The notes below the pieces were generated by a model. That model saw only the letters and a list, made by a program, of their open reading frames with translations. It ran no database searches and was not told the origin of the DNA. The translations under genes and the position numbers were made by a program. From Massilia aquatica (GTDB lineage: Bacteria; Pseudomonadota; Gammaproteobacteria; Burkholderiales; Burkholderiaceae_D), in NCBI RefSeq assembly GCF_011682045.1, contig NZ_VVIW01000022.1:41719-105718 (forward strand): a stretch of DNA of 64,000 nucleotides, in the 5' to 3' direction. Shown here piece after piece: positions 34,289 to 44,167 of this stretch. Positions within the stretch are counted from its first letter, which is position 1; every line of letters starts with the position of its first letter.

Positions 34289-35623
34289 TCAGCGGCCGAA
34301 TGGATATTCCAGGTTCTTGCCAATGACGATCGGCAGTGGAATATCCCTGCCCGAATCGAAGGCCCTGTTCATCAGCTTCACGTCTTCCGCCGAGATGACG
34401 AGCGGCGACGGATCCTTGTTCGCCGCGCTGCGCACCGGCGTCCTCGAACGGTTCAGGTTCTGGATGCCCATGGCGATTTGCAGCGAATAGTCGGTCGGAA
34501 TGGCGCCGGCATCGAAGGCGCGGCTGCCGGGATAATTGGCGAACCAGCGCGGCGCATCGGCTTGCGAGGGCGGAATCAGCGGCGATCGCGAGGGCGTCTG
34601 GGCTGTCGCATGGCAAGAAATGCAGGACGACCTCGGGTTGTCAACCGGTCCATTGAGGCGGCCTTCCGCCCCAAGATGCTGGGGCGTCCCGTTGGCACTG
34701 TTGATCCATTGCTGTTTTTTGGCCAGATCGTTGCCCCACATCACCCCGACCAGTTCCATCCGCTCCCACGGCGTGGCCCCCGCACGCATGCCGTTGTACG
34801 ACAGCGTGGCGAACACCCATCCCGTGTCCGCCGCCCGCGCATCCTTGACTGCAAGATCGATTTGTATCAGCCGTACCGTCTGCGGTTGCCGGACCAGCGC
34901 CCCGTTGGGGCAGGTGACGCCATTGAAAACATGAATGTTCGCGCGCCACTCGAACGTGTTCTTGAGATAAGGCACTTCGGAATCGGGCGCCGTCGTGAAC
35001 AGGAGCTTCGCGATGACGGTGCCGTTCGGAAATTGCGATAAGCCCGGATTCGGCTTGCTTGCTTGCTGCCATATCTTTCCGACCTGGTACCCTCCCGGCG
35101 GATTGTAAAAACCGACCGCCCAGTTCTGGAAACAGCGGGTCTGGGCCGGACCGAGTTCGCCCTTCCCGGCGGTGGCCGGCCGCGGCGTCGTGCGTTCCCT
35201 GGTCAAACCGTGGATGAACTCGCGACCGGTATCGCCGTAATGCATCCACGGCGCGTGATACCACGTCCGAACCTTGTTGGCGCGCACGTCCCAGTCGACT
35301 TCCGTATTGCCCTCAAGGACGTAGTTGTAAATCGTCCGGCCAAAGCGCTCCGGTTCCACGGTGGGATCGATGTCGCGCCAAGGCAAGGCATCGTCCGCCA
35401 GCGTGGTGGGATAATCCTGGCTGAGTTTGAAAACGGGACCGTTCCAGCCGGCGGGCACCTTATCATTGGACGACGGAAAACCCTGCGCCGCAATATGTCC
35501 ATGAAACAAACCGGCAAACAGCACCATCCCGACTGCGAGCGCGCGCCAACGCCGCGCTGCCGGATCCGACCGACATTGACTGGTCGCCCTGCGGGTCATC
35601 GTGGCAAGGGTATGAGCATGCAT
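34289..35623 (-). CDS. Exported protein with single CxxCH heme motif
   Basis: 444 aa from ATG at 35623, chosen because AGGAG lies 7 bases upstream; another ATG two codons earlier is too close. Tat-like or Sec N-terminal region with arginines then ALAVGMVLFAGLFHGHIAAQG (about 28-48). A single CISCH at about residue 328 suggests covalent heme c. The rest (WYHAPWMHYGDTGREFIHGLTRER, CFQNWAVGFYNPPGGYQVGKIW) is not recognised. It may be a periplasmic c-type cytochrome fused to an unknown domain; no electron-transfer gene is adjacent. Confidence 0.6.
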   Translation of the reverse strand: MHAHTLATMTRRATSQCRSDPAARRWRALAVGMVLFAGLFHGHIAAQGFPSSNDKVPAGWNGPVFKLSQDYPTTLADDALPWRDIDPTVEPERFGRTIYNYVLEGNTEVDWDVRANKVRTWYHAPWMHYGDTGREFIHGLTRERTTPRPATAGKGELGPAQTRCFQNWAVGFYNPPGGYQVGKIWQQASKPNPGLSQFPNGTVIAKLLFTTAPDSEVPYLKNTFEWRANIHVFNGVTCPNGALVRQPQTVRLIQIDLAVKDARAADTGWVFATLSYNGMRAGATPWERMELVGVMWGNDLAKKQQWINSANGTPQHLGAEGRLNGPVDNPRSSCISCHATAQTPSRSPLIPPSQADAPRWFANYPGSRAFDAGAIPTDYSLQIAMGIQNLNRSRTPVRSAANKDPSPLVISAEDVKLMNRAFDSGRDIPLPIVIGKNLEYPFGR

Positions 35624-35843
35624 ATCCATTCTCCTGGTGAAATACAGTTTGCAAAGGACGCCATGCCGGGCAATCACCCGGCTTTGTCCGATTCACTATA
35701 TCGCCACCGTCAAGCGAAAATGTTGATGCACTCTGCGCGCGCGTCCCGCTCCCGCAGGCGTTCCATGGGCGGATTGACGCACAAGGTCTGTTGATTCCTG
35801 TTGAGCACCTGCCACGTGTTTATCCGGCGCAGGCCGGCCGGCG

Positions 35844-36617
35844 CTATTGCTGGCGCGCAGCAGTACGCAGATCGTCGACCGGCACGCTGCCGAAGTGCTG
35901 GTCCAGCACGTAGTCGATGATGCCGGCGGCGCATTGCTCGGGCGAGGTCAAAGCGCCATCCTGCTGCAAGGCGCTGAACCGCGCACGCTGCGGAAACAGG
36001 CTCTCGGGCGTGGCGCGGATCTGCGCCTGCATGGCGGTGTCGATCACACCCGGCGCCAGGCTGCAGATACGCACGCCGGCCTCGCCAGTGCGCGGCGCGT
36101 CGGGATAGTCCAGCGCCACCGAGCGCGCATGATGATCGAGCGCGGCCTTGGTGGCCCCGTACACGCTCCAGCCCGTGTAAGCATTGCGCGCGGCGCCGCT
36201 CGACACATGCACGATGCGCCGCTCGGCGTGGGGGGCCGCGGCGACCACGGCGGCGGCCAGCATCAGCGGCGCCGCCACGTTCAGCGCGACCGCCCGCGCC
36301 ACCGCCAGCACATCCTGCTGGTGCAGCGCGCCGACCGGTTCGACCGTGCCGGCATTATTGATCAGCAGCACCAGAGTGCGCGCTTCCACATGCTCGCGCA
36401 AGGCGGACGTGGCCAGCCAGGCGCCCAGCGCCTCACTGTCGGACAGGTTGAGCTGGACTTCGCTCAGCAGCGGCCCGAAGCGTTCCGCCAGCGCGGGCGC
36501 CGTGCCGCGCGCCAGGCCCAGCACAGCGATGTTGCGTTCCATTAGCCCGGCGGCGAGTGCCGCGCCCAGGCCCTGCGTGTGGCCGCTGACAACGGCGACG
36601 ATGGCGGTCGGGCTCAC
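35844..36617 (-). CDS. Short-chain dehydrogenase/reductase
   Basis: 257 aa, GTG start overlapping the preceding gene's stop by 4 bases. Rossmann motif SGHTQGLGAALA (about 11-22), NNAG at about 87-90, catalytic S...Y-x-x-x-K in VSSGAARNAYTGWSVYGATKAALD. The pattern and the FGSVPVDDLR tail resemble sepiapterin-reductase/YueD-type SDRs. Substrate not predictable. Translationally coupled to the exported protein gene upstream. Confidence 0.88.
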   Translation of the reverse strand: MSPTAIVAVVSGHTQGLGAALAAGLMERNIAVLGLARGTAPALAERFGPLLSEVQLNLSDSEALGAWLATSALREHVEARTLVLLINNAGTVEPVGALHQQDVLAVARAVALNVAAPLMLAAAVVAAAPHAERRIVHVSSGAARNAYTGWSVYGATKAALDHHARSVALDYPDAPRTGEAGVRICSLAPGVIDTAMQAQIRATPESLFPQRARFSALQQDGALTSPEQCAAGIIDYVLDQHFGSVPVDDLRTAARQQ

Positions 36618-37090
36618 GATGATTCCGCTTGCGCGGCCTTGCGGCGGCGGTAGTCGGCGTCGATGCTTTCGCCGCGCTTGCTCAGCACCGGCACCCGGCG
36701 CGAAAAATTGAATTCAACCGTGGAATCGGGATAGATATGAATCGACAGATAGCGCGCATCGGACGGAATCTCACCCATGCTGGGCGTGTTGGACGAGCGC
36801 ACCACCGGCCCCGCTTCCTGCCCTTCGCTGCCGCCCACGCGCCAGGTCACTGTCTGCGCGCCATCGTTCAGGCGAACGCCGACCTTGTTGCGGCGCCCGC
36901 TGTACGGATAAGGCCCGGGGCTGCCCATGCGCACGCCGTTGATGGACACATCGAGCAAGGTGCGGTCGGAATAGTTGAAGATGTAGACATCGAGCACCTT
37001 GTCGCTCTGGGCCATCGTCGCGGATGTTCCCAGCAGCCACAGTGCAGCACCGGCCAGCAGCGTGCGGCGGGAAACGATCTTGTTCAGCAT
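36614..37090 (-). CDS. Exported protein, DUF3304-like
   Basis: 158 aa. N-terminal KIVSRRTLLAGAALWLLGTSATMAQ has a twin-arginine-like SRRTLL motif and cleavage near residue 28. The mature part (VYIFNYSDRTLLDVSINGVRMGSPGPYPYSG, then VTWRVG) resembles DUF3304-type small exported proteins, a tentative assignment. The stop overlaps the SDR start (GTGA). Confidence 0.55.
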   Translation of the reverse strand: MLNKIVSRRTLLAGAALWLLGTSATMAQSDKVLDVYIFNYSDRTLLDVSINGVRMGSPGPYPYSGRRNKVGVRLNDGAQTVTWRVGGSEGQEAGPVVRSSNTPSMGEIPSDARYLSIHIYPDSTVEFNFSRRVPVLSKRGESIDADYRRRKAAQAESS

Positions 37091-37222
37091 GTCATGCTCC
37101 TGCAGATGAATGAGGCCTTATTGTGAAGCAAAATCCGCGCGGCGACGAGGGCTGTCGCGCCCGGCCCGGCGGCGCCCCGCCTTGGCGCGCCTCCCTGGTG
37201 CGCCAAGGCGGGGCATGGTCGC

Positions 37223-38113
37223 TCAGTCCGCCTCGGGCTTGGCCGCGCGCAGCGAGCGGCATTGCGGATCGTCCTTGGCGCTGCCGGCGCACAGCCTGAC
37301 CCGGCATTGCTCGGCCTGGGCGGCGTTGAGCTGCTTGCACTGCTTCAGGGAAGTGGGGGCGGCGCCGGTATTGCTGGCCTTGGCGGCCCCGCCTTCCTTG
37401 GAATGGGCCTTCAGCGCGGCCAGCAGGCTGGCATCGTCGGCCGGCGCTGCCTTGGCCGGGACCGCCTTGGCGAGGGGCACGGATTTTTTGACGCCTTCTT
37501 TGGCGAGGGCGGCCTTTTGCTCGCGTGGCGCCGGCTTGGCATCGCCCTTCAACAAAAACGGCGCGCTACCCGATGCGCTATGCGGCGCGCTATGCGACGC
37601 GCTATCCGCGGCAGTTTCCGGCGGACTGCTGGCGAGCAGCTGGTCGAGTTCCTCCGCCGCTGTGCGGGGGGCGTCGAGCATGTCCTTGAGCGACTTCCCC
37701 TTGGCGGCGGCGGGCGGCGCCGCACCGTGCTCGAGGATGGCGGCGGCCGACACATCCGATCCGGACTCGGCCGGCGTGGCGAAAGCGGCCGGCTTGAGCG
37801 CCGCCGCGTCGGGGGTGGCCGCATCATGGTTGGCCGCCTCGGTCCGGGCCGCCGCGACGGTCAGCTCGGCCGGCTTGCCGGCGTCGAGCACCATCCAGCC
37901 GGCGCCGCCGGCGCACAGCGCCAGCACCACGGCGCCACCGGCCAGCCAGCCTTTCTTGCTGCGCCTGTCCTGGTCGGCCTTGAGGGCGGCGCTGTCCGCC
38001 GCTTGTGCCGCCTGGCGCGCTTGCGCACTCGCGCGCGCCGCTGCTTCTTGTTGCTCGGTAGAAAGTAAACTGGGCCGACTATAGGCTGGCGGCTGATCTT
38101 CACGATGTTGCAA
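37223..38113 (-). CDS. Single-pass membrane protein, Ala-rich, unknown
   Basis: 296 aa from TTG at 38113 (AAGGAG at 7 bases). Residues 1-50 are cytoplasmic, Ala/Gln-rich; one membrane helix at about 56-77 (LAGGAVVLALCAGGAGWMVLD). The long periplasmic part is Ala/Pro/Ser-rich with a SASHSAPHSASGSAP repeat. The C-terminal ~40 residues contain four cysteines (QCKQLNAAQAEQCRVRLC...QCRSL). Not recognised. It is divergent from the M15 peptidase gene of the T6SS region, sharing a 200-bp AT-rich intergenic segment. Confidence 0.6.
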   Translation of the reverse strand: MQHREDQPPAYSRPSLLSTEQQEAAARASAQARQAAQAADSAALKADQDRRSKKGWLAGGAVVLALCAGGAGWMVLDAGKPAELTVAAARTEAANHDAATPDAAALKPAAFATPAESGSDVSAAAILEHGAAPPAAAKGKSLKDMLDAPRTAAEELDQLLASSPPETAADSASHSAPHSASGSAPFLLKGDAKPAPREQKAALAKEGVKKSVPLAKAVPAKAAPADDASLLAALKAHSKEGGAAKASNTGAAPTSLKQCKQLNAAQAEQCRVRLCAGSAKDDPQCRSLRAAKPEAD

Positions 38114-38314
38114 AGGGTGCTCCTTGTTGATCTCTACATAACTTTACGCTATTCAAAAAAAACGTGAAGCTTTTTTACCATGTCAACAGTGCGTTTCTTC
38201 ACACAAAAGAGTGTTAAATCCTATGTCGGATTGCCATTACAGTAAGATATACTTCCAAGCAATCCTTTGTGTCAGTATCGCACTTTTTGTTTTAAATGTC
38301 CCGATGAGGTCCCC

Positions 38315-39154
38315 GTGCTGTTCCTTGCAGTAGCCTTGTATTTCCTGCTGGCGTGCCTGATCAGTTTCCTGGTGCTGTTTCCGGCCGGGCGCGCGTTCGC
38401 GCTGCGCATGCTGGCGCGTGCCGGCGCGCGCCTGCGCGGCTGGTTCGGCAAGGCGGAGCACGTCAGGGGACAGAGTGTTGCAGCAATACGACAGACAAGC
38501 AGTGCATCTGCTCACGAAGCAGGCAATTTTCTGCGCCGTCATTATCTGCTGGTCATCGGCGGGCTGGTGCTGGTCTCGGTGCCGCCGCTCATCGCGCTGT
38601 TTTCCGGCGGCTCGTCGCTGGGTGGCTATGTGGAGTCGACGCGCGAGGTCGATACCCAGGTGGCCGGCCTGCTGGAAGGCGAAAACCTGGTGCCGCCGCC
38701 GCCCCTGCCGCCGATGCTGTTTGCCACCGTGGAAGTCGAACAGGAGCGCCCGATGATCGTCTCGGCCAGCCGCGACTGGGCACTGATGAATCCGCAGTAC
38801 ACCCAACGCCTGCTCCAAGCGTTTAAAATAATGAAAGAACGGCATGGTTATGACATGGCGATCCTGGAAGGCTATCGCAGTCCGGAACGCCAGAACAAGC
38901 TGGCCGCGATGGGCTCGTCCGTCACCAACGCCGCCGCCTTCCAGAGCTGGCACCAGTACGGCCTGGCGGCCGACTGCGCGTTCGTGCGTAACGGTAAAAT
39001 TGTAATTTCGGAAAAAGATCCCTGGGCCATGCGCGGCTATGAGCTGTACGGCGAAGTCGCCGAATCGCTCGGGCTGACCTGGGGCGGACGCTGGAAAATG
39101 ATGGATTTCGGTCATACCGAACTGCGCTTGCCGGGTGTCATGAAGCGCCGTTGA
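38315..39154 (+). CDS. M15-family cell-wall peptidase, T6SS-associated
   Basis: 279 aa from GTG at 38315 (GAGG upstream). Two membrane helices, at about 2-22 and 77-97, then a periplasmic M15/VanY-CwlK type domain with zinc ligands H213 and D220 (SWHQYGLAADCAF) and H267 (DFGHTEL); LEGYRSPERQ at 184-193 is the conserved entry motif. Likely cleaves peptidoglycan peptides to let the T6SS trans-envelope complex through, like TagX in Acinetobacter; this role is inferred from position just upstream of tssM. Confidence 0.85.
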   Translation: MLFLAVALYFLLACLISFLVLFPAGRAFALRMLARAGARLRGWFGKAEHVRGQSVAAIRQTSSASAHEAGNFLRRHYLLVIGGLVLVSVPPLIALFSGGSSLGGYVESTREVDTQVAGLLEGENLVPPPPLPPMLFATVEVEQERPMIVSASRDWALMNPQYTQRLLQAFKIMKERHGYDMAILEGYRSPERQNKLAAMGSSVTNAAAFQSWHQYGLAADCAFVRNGKIVISEKDPWAMRGYELYGEVAESLGLTWGGRWKMMDFGHTELRLPGVMKRR

Positions 39155-39194
39155 CCGGCGCCTGACATCGGGCGTGTTTCCGGAATGTCCCTGT

Positions 39195-39230
39195 AGTATG
39201 TCTGACAAGTATGTCTGACAATGTCTGAGC
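39195..39230. repeat. Short tandem repeat before tssM
   Basis: AGTATGTCTGACA twice in tandem (39195-39207, 39208-39220) and a third partial unit ATGTCTGAGC (39221-39230), in the peptidase-tssM gap. Confidence 0.8.
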
Positions 39231-39311
39231 AATGAATTTCTCTCCGTCGCTGTGCCTGATCCGGCCCGCGACGGTCCTGATGTACATGTTTTCTAAACTG
39301 AGTTTCTGATA

Positions 39312-42300
39312 ATGATGCAATCAATCTGGCAGTTCCTGACGAGCCGTCGCACCCTGATCGTGGTGGGGTGGGTGGCATTTGCCGCCATCTTGCTGATCGG
39401 GGCGGCAGTGCTGGACCTCCCCATCGAGTACGCCCTGGCCGTGCTCGGCGTGGCGCTGTTCTTCGCTTTGCTGGTCTGGCTGTGGCGCCGCCACCGGCGC
39501 CAGCGCGCCGCCGGCAACCTGGGCGACATGCTCGAACAGCAGGTGACCCAGTCGCCGGTGCGCGCCGATCCGGCCCAGCGCCAGGAACACGAAACCATCA
39601 AGAAACGCATGCTCGATGCGATCGCCACCATCAAGGGCTCCAAGCTGGGCCAGTTGTCGGGTGACGCGGCCCTGTACGAATTGCCTTGGTACATGATCAT
39701 CGGCAATCCGGCGGCCGGCAAGAGTACCGCGATCGCCAGTTCCGGCCTGCAATTCCCGTTTGCCGACAGCCAGATCGTGCAGGGCGTGGGCGGCACCAGG
39801 AACTGCGACTGGTTCTTCACCACCGACGGCATCCTGCTCGACACCGCCGGGCGCTACTCGGTGGTCGACGAAGACCGCACCGAGTGGTTCGGCTTCCTGT
39901 CGCTGCTGAAAAAATACCGTAAAAAAGCCCCAATCAACGGCATCATCATCGCCGTCAGCGTGGCCGAACTGACCGGCAACCGTCCCGAATTCGCCATCAA
40001 CCTGGCGAAAAACCTGCGCATGCGCGTGCAGGAACTGACCGAGCGCCTCGAAGTGCACGCGCCGGTCTACGTTGTATTTACCAAGGCCGACCTGATCGCC
40101 GGCTTTAACGAATTCTTCCAGGATACCGAACGCGCCGAACGCGACCGCGTCTGGGGCGCCACCCTGCCCTACAGCCACACCACCGGCAGCGAAAAAGCGC
40201 TGTCCCAGTTCGACGCCCGCTTCGACGAGCTGTACGACGGCCTGAAAGACTTGAGCGCGGCCAATATGGCGCTCCAGTGGCGCGAGCGCATGCCGCCGGG
40301 CGTGTTCACCTTCCCGCTCGAGTTTTCCACCATCAAGCAGCCGCTGCGCACCTTCATCGCCACCCTGTTCGAGGAAAACCCGTTCCAGTTCAAGCCGGTG
40401 TTCCGCGGCTTTTACTTCACCAGCGCGCTGCAGGAAGGCGAATCGATTTCGGCCTCGTCCCAGCACGTGGCGCAGTTGTTCGACATTAAACTGCAACCGC
40501 AGCACCACGCCGAAACCCAGACCCAGAGCGGCTTCTTCCTGCTCAATCTGTTCCGCAACGTGATTTTCGCCGACCGCGACCTGGTCGCCCAGTACGCCAG
40601 TCCGAACAAGACGCGCATGCGCTACGCCGCCTTCTTCCTGGCCACCGCCGTGGTCGGCCTGACCCTGGGCGGCTGGAGCTGGTCGTACATGAGCAACCGC
40701 CAGCTGGTGCAGAACGTCCAGGCCGATCTGGACCAGGTGGTCAAGCTCCAGGCCAACAAGATCGACCTGCAATCGCGCTTCGAAGCGCTGCAGATCTTGC
40801 AGGACCGCATTGAACAGCTGGAACGCTATCGCGAAGACCGTCCGCTGTCGCTCAGCCTCGGCCTGTACCAGGGCGAAATGCTTGACCGCAAGCTGCGTGA
40901 AGAATACTTCAACGGCGTGCGCGAAATCATGCTCAAGCCGGTCGCCGGCTCGCTCGAAACCTTCCTCGCCGAAGTCAACAGCAACTCCGGCCAGTTGCAG
41001 GGCAATGTGCGTCCGGTCGCGCCGGATGCACCGGGCGGCGGCGTGCGCGCTGCCGTCGCCGGCGCACTCGGCACCGCTGCGCCTGCGGCCACGGCCACGG
41101 CCAGCACGGCGCCGGCCAGCACCCAGTTCCAGGATGCCTCGCCCACCAGCACCGAAGACGGTTACAACGCGCTCAAGACGTATTTGATGCTGGCCGACAA
41201 ATCGCGCTTCGAAGGCGGCCACCTGAACGACCAGCTGACCCGCTTCTGGCGCGGCTGGCTCGACGCCAACCGCGGCGCCATGCCGCGCGAACAAATGATC
41301 CGCAGCGCCGAGCGCACCATCTCGTTCTACCTGGCGCAGATGCAGGATGTGTCGTGGCCGCAGATCGAAAACAAGCTGGCCCTGGTCGACCAGACCCGCG
41401 ACACCCTGCGCCTGGTGGTGCGTGGCATGCCGGCGCGCGAACGCGTGTACGCCGACGTCAAGGCGCGCGCCGCCACCCGCTTCCCGTCGGCCACCGTGGG
41501 CCGCATCGTCGGCGATCAGGACAAGGATCTGGTGCTGGGCAGCTATTCGGTGCCGGGCAGCTTCACGCGCGAAGCTTGGGAAGGCTACGTGAAGGCCGCG
41601 TTCAAGGATGCCGCCAACAAGGAACTGCAAAGCGCCGACTGGGTGCTGCGCACCGCCTCGACCAACGACCTGACCCTCGAAGGCAGCCCGGAGCAGATCC
41701 AGAAGGCCCTCATCGAGATGTACAAGACCGACTACGCCAAGGAATGGCAGAAGTTCGTGCAGGGCGTGACCATCCGCGACCTGAACGGCTTCGAAGCGGC
41801 GGTCACCGCCATGAACCGCCTGGGCGACCCGCAGACTTCGCCGATCCACAAGCTGATCAGTACCGTGGCCGAACAGACCTCGTGGGATAACCCGACCCTG
41901 GCCGACGCCGGCATGGCCAGCGCCAAGCGCGACTTCATGACCTGGCTCAAGGAAGTGGTACTGCGCCGCAAACCGTCGCAGATCCAGGTCAACGTGCCGC
42001 AAAACCAGAACGCGGTCAATCCCGCCAACCTGCCGCTCGGCCCGATCGGACGCGAGTTCTCGGGCGTGGCGCGGCTGGTGGTGACCCGCGAAAAAGACGC
42101 TTCGCTGATGCGCGGCTACATGGAACACTTGTCGAAACTGCGCAGCCGCTTCAACACCATCAAGAACCAGGGCGACCCGGGTCCGGGCGCCAAGCAGCTG
42201 ATGCAGCAGACCCTCGAAGGCAGCGGCTCGGAACTGGCCGATGCGCTCAAGTATGTCGACGAACAGATGCTCACCGGCATGACCGACATCCAGAAGCAGG

Positions 42301-43181
42301 CCATCCGCCCGATCCTGGTGCGTCCGCTGATGCAGACCTTCGCCGTGATCGTGCGTCCGACCGAAGCCGAAATCGACAAGGTCTGGGCGGCCCAGGTCTT
42401 GCAGCCCTTCCGCCAGAACCTGGTCGGCAAGTATCCGTTCTCGTCCGACTCGCGTTCGGAAGCGACCAACGAAGAAATCGGCCTGGTGTTCGGCCCGTCC
42501 GGCGTCATCGCCAAGTTCTTCGACACCACCATCGGCCCGCTCGTGGTGCGCCGCGGCGACGTGGTCGCGGCCCGCACCTGGGCCAATATGGGAGTCGGCC
42601 TGTCGCCTTCGGCGGTGAGCAGCTTCCCGGGCTGGATCGCCCCGCTGTCGGCCGGCGGCGTGGCCAACGCGACCGCCACCGCCAGCGCCGCCACCGAAGC
42701 GCAGACCCAGTTCGAACTGCAAGCGCTGGGCTCGGTCGGCGCGACCGAATTCACCATCGAAATCGATGGCCAGTCGCTGCGCTGGAAAGGCCAGCAGCAG
42801 CCGTACGTGCGCATGGTCTGGCCGAACCCGCAGGGCACGCCGGGCTCGCGCATTACCGCCATCACGCCGCAGGGCCAGACGGTGGTGCTGCTCAATGAAC
42901 CGGGCCGCAACGGCCTGCAAAAGATGGTCGAATCGGCCCAGCGCAAGCGCAAGGATGACGGTGCGTTCGAGCTGAGCTGGGAAAGCAACGGCGTCAAGGT
43001 CACCTCCAACCTGAAGATCATCCCGGCCGGCTCCGCACCACGGCCGGCCCCGGCAGCGGCGCCGGCAACCGGCCGCGGCTTCAAGGGCCTGCGCCTGCCG
43101 GATACGATCATCAGTTCGACCGTGCCGGCGGCCGCGCCGGCAGCCGCTCCAGCGGCGCCCGCCGGCGGAGCACGCCCATGA
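39312..43181 (+). CDS. tssM: T6SS membrane-complex protein TssM (IcmF)
   Basis: 1289 aa. Two N-terminal helices at about 15-57, cytoplasmic NTPase-like domain with Walker A GNPAAGKST at 131-139 and DTAGRY, third helix at about 437-457, then a large periplasmic region. Ala/Pro-rich C-terminal tail. TssM links inner membrane to TssJ at the outer membrane and, with TssL, anchors the baseplate. The stop overlaps tagF by 4 bases. Confidence 0.97.
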   Translation: MMQSIWQFLTSRRTLIVVGWVAFAAILLIGAAVLDLPIEYALAVLGVALFFALLVWLWRRHRRQRAAGNLGDMLEQQVTQSPVRADPAQRQEHETIKKRMLDAIATIKGSKLGQLSGDAALYELPWYMIIGNPAAGKSTAIASSGLQFPFADSQIVQGVGGTRNCDWFFTTDGILLDTAGRYSVVDEDRTEWFGFLSLLKKYRKKAPINGIIIAVSVAELTGNRPEFAINLAKNLRMRVQELTERLEVHAPVYVVFTKADLIAGFNEFFQDTERAERDRVWGATLPYSHTTGSEKALSQFDARFDELYDGLKDLSAANMALQWRERMPPGVFTFPLEFSTIKQPLRTFIATLFEENPFQFKPVFRGFYFTSALQEGESISASSQHVAQLFDIKLQPQHHAETQTQSGFFLLNLFRNVIFADRDLVAQYASPNKTRMRYAAFFLATAVVGLTLGGWSWSYMSNRQLVQNVQADLDQVVKLQANKIDLQSRFEALQILQDRIEQLERYREDRPLSLSLGLYQGEMLDRKLREEYFNGVREIMLKPVAGSLETFLAEVNSNSGQLQGNVRPVAPDAPGGGVRAAVAGALGTAAPAATATASTAPASTQFQDASPTSTEDGYNALKTYLMLADKSRFEGGHLNDQLTRFWRGWLDANRGAMPREQMIRSAERTISFYLAQMQDVSWPQIENKLALVDQTRDTLRLVVRGMPARERVYADVKARAATRFPSATVGRIVGDQDKDLVLGSYSVPGSFTREAWEGYVKAAFKDAANKELQSADWVLRTASTNDLTLEGSPEQIQKALIEMYKTDYAKEWQKFVQGVTIRDLNGFEAAVTAMNRLGDPQTSPIHKLISTVAEQTSWDNPTLADAGMASAKRDFMTWLKEVVLRRKPSQIQVNVPQNQNAVNPANLPLGPIGREFSGVARLVVTREKDASLMRGYMEHLSKLRSRFNTIKNQGDPGPGAKQLMQQTLEGSGSELADALKYVDEQMLTGMTDIQKQAIRPILVRPLMQTFAVIVRPTEAEIDKVWAAQVLQPFRQNLVGKYPFSSDSRSEATNEEIGLVFGPSGVIAKFFDTTIGPLVVRRGDVVAARTWANMGVGLSPSAVSSFPGWIAPLSAGGVANATATASAATEAQTQFELQALGSVGATEFTIEIDGQSLRWKGQQQPYVRMVWPNPQGTPGSRITAITPQGQTVVLLNEPGRNGLQKMVESAQRKRKDDGAFELSWESNGVKVTSNLKIIPAGSAPRPAPAAAPATGRGFKGLRLPDTIISSTVPAAAPAAAPAAPAGGARP

Positions 43182-44164
43182 CGCGCACCGCCACCCCGGT
43201 CCCGGTCGGCTACTTCGGCAAGATTCCCAGCCGTGGCGACTTCGTCAAGGGCAGCGACAGCCCGGCCCTGATCCAGGTGCTGGACGACTGGCTGGCCCAG
43301 GCCATGGACCTGATGAGCGCCGACGCGCGCTGGAAACTCTCCTACGACGCGGTGGCGCCGCTGCACTTCGCCTTCGTCGGCCCGCGCCGCAGGAATGCCA
43401 TCGCCGGCCATATCGTGGCCAGCAGCGACCAGTCGAACCGGCGCTTCCCGTTCCTGATGATGAGCACGATGGAGGTGCCCGACCCGGTCACCTTTGTGCC
43501 CGATGCGCCGCTGGTGTTGAGCCGCCTGTGGAACCGGCTCGAGACGCTCAGCGCCGGCGTGATCGGCGCGGCCGATGCCGCAGCGCCCCTGCAGGCCGCC
43601 GCCACCCAGATGATCGAGGTCGACCTGCGCGTGGCCGCCTATGACGCCGCGTTCGAGGACTTCCTCGACATGCAGACGGTCGGCGCGCTCGACGCCCTGC
43701 TGCACCAGGCCGGCTACGAGTGTCCGGCGCGCCAGGTGCTGCTGGCGATCGGCATGCTGATGCAGCCGGTCATGGCCAGCAGTTCGAGCCGGCTCGAAAA
43801 AAGCCTGGTGCTGCCGCTGCCGCTCGACCCGATCCACCGCAACCTGGTGGCGGCCTTCTGGATGCACCTGATTACCCCGTTCCTGGCGCGCGCCGACTTC
43901 GAGCTGGCCCTGTTCGTGACCCGCATCAACAACAAGCCGGCGCTGGTGATCGGCTTTTCCGGCGCCTCGCCGCAGACCTTGCAGGCGATCATGGACCCGA
44001 GCGCCGGCCTGGAACGCCACATCACCTTCGACCAGCTCGAATGGGTCGAGGAACAGACCGACGCCGACTACGCCGTCAAGAAACTGTCCACCTATCTGGC
44101 GCAAGCCAATTTGTCACTCAAATCCGCGCTGGAATCGTTGCGCGCGGCGTTTATCGGATCTTAG
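43178..44164 (+). CDS. tagF: T6SS accessory protein TagF
   Basis: 328 aa. N-terminal TagF domain (about 8-150): VGYFGKIPSRGDFVKG, LSYDAVAPLHFAFVGP and RRFPFLMMSTME. The C-terminal half is the variable extension typical of proteobacterial TagF. TagF is a post-translational negative regulator of T6SS firing, acting with Fha in Pseudomonas and Agrobacterium. Starts within the tssM stop codon. Confidence 0.93.
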   Translation: MTRTATPVPVGYFGKIPSRGDFVKGSDSPALIQVLDDWLAQAMDLMSADARWKLSYDAVAPLHFAFVGPRRRNAIAGHIVASSDQSNRRFPFLMMSTMEVPDPVTFVPDAPLVLSRLWNRLETLSAGVIGAADAAAPLQAAATQMIEVDLRVAAYDAAFEDFLDMQTVGALDALLHQAGYECPARQVLLAIGMLMQPVMASSSSRLEKSLVLPLPLDPIHRNLVAAFWMHLITPFLARADFELALFVTRINNKPALVIGFSGASPQTLQAIMDPSAGLERHITFDQLEWVEEQTDADYAVKKLSTYLAQANLSLKSALESLRAAFIGS

Positions 44165-44167
44165 AAC

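Noticed and set aside
39321..42920. 1199-codon open frame antisense to tssM
   Set aside because: A product of high third-position GC on the opposite strand; low-complexity, His/Arg/Gly-rich translation with no domain, fully overlapping a well-supported gene.
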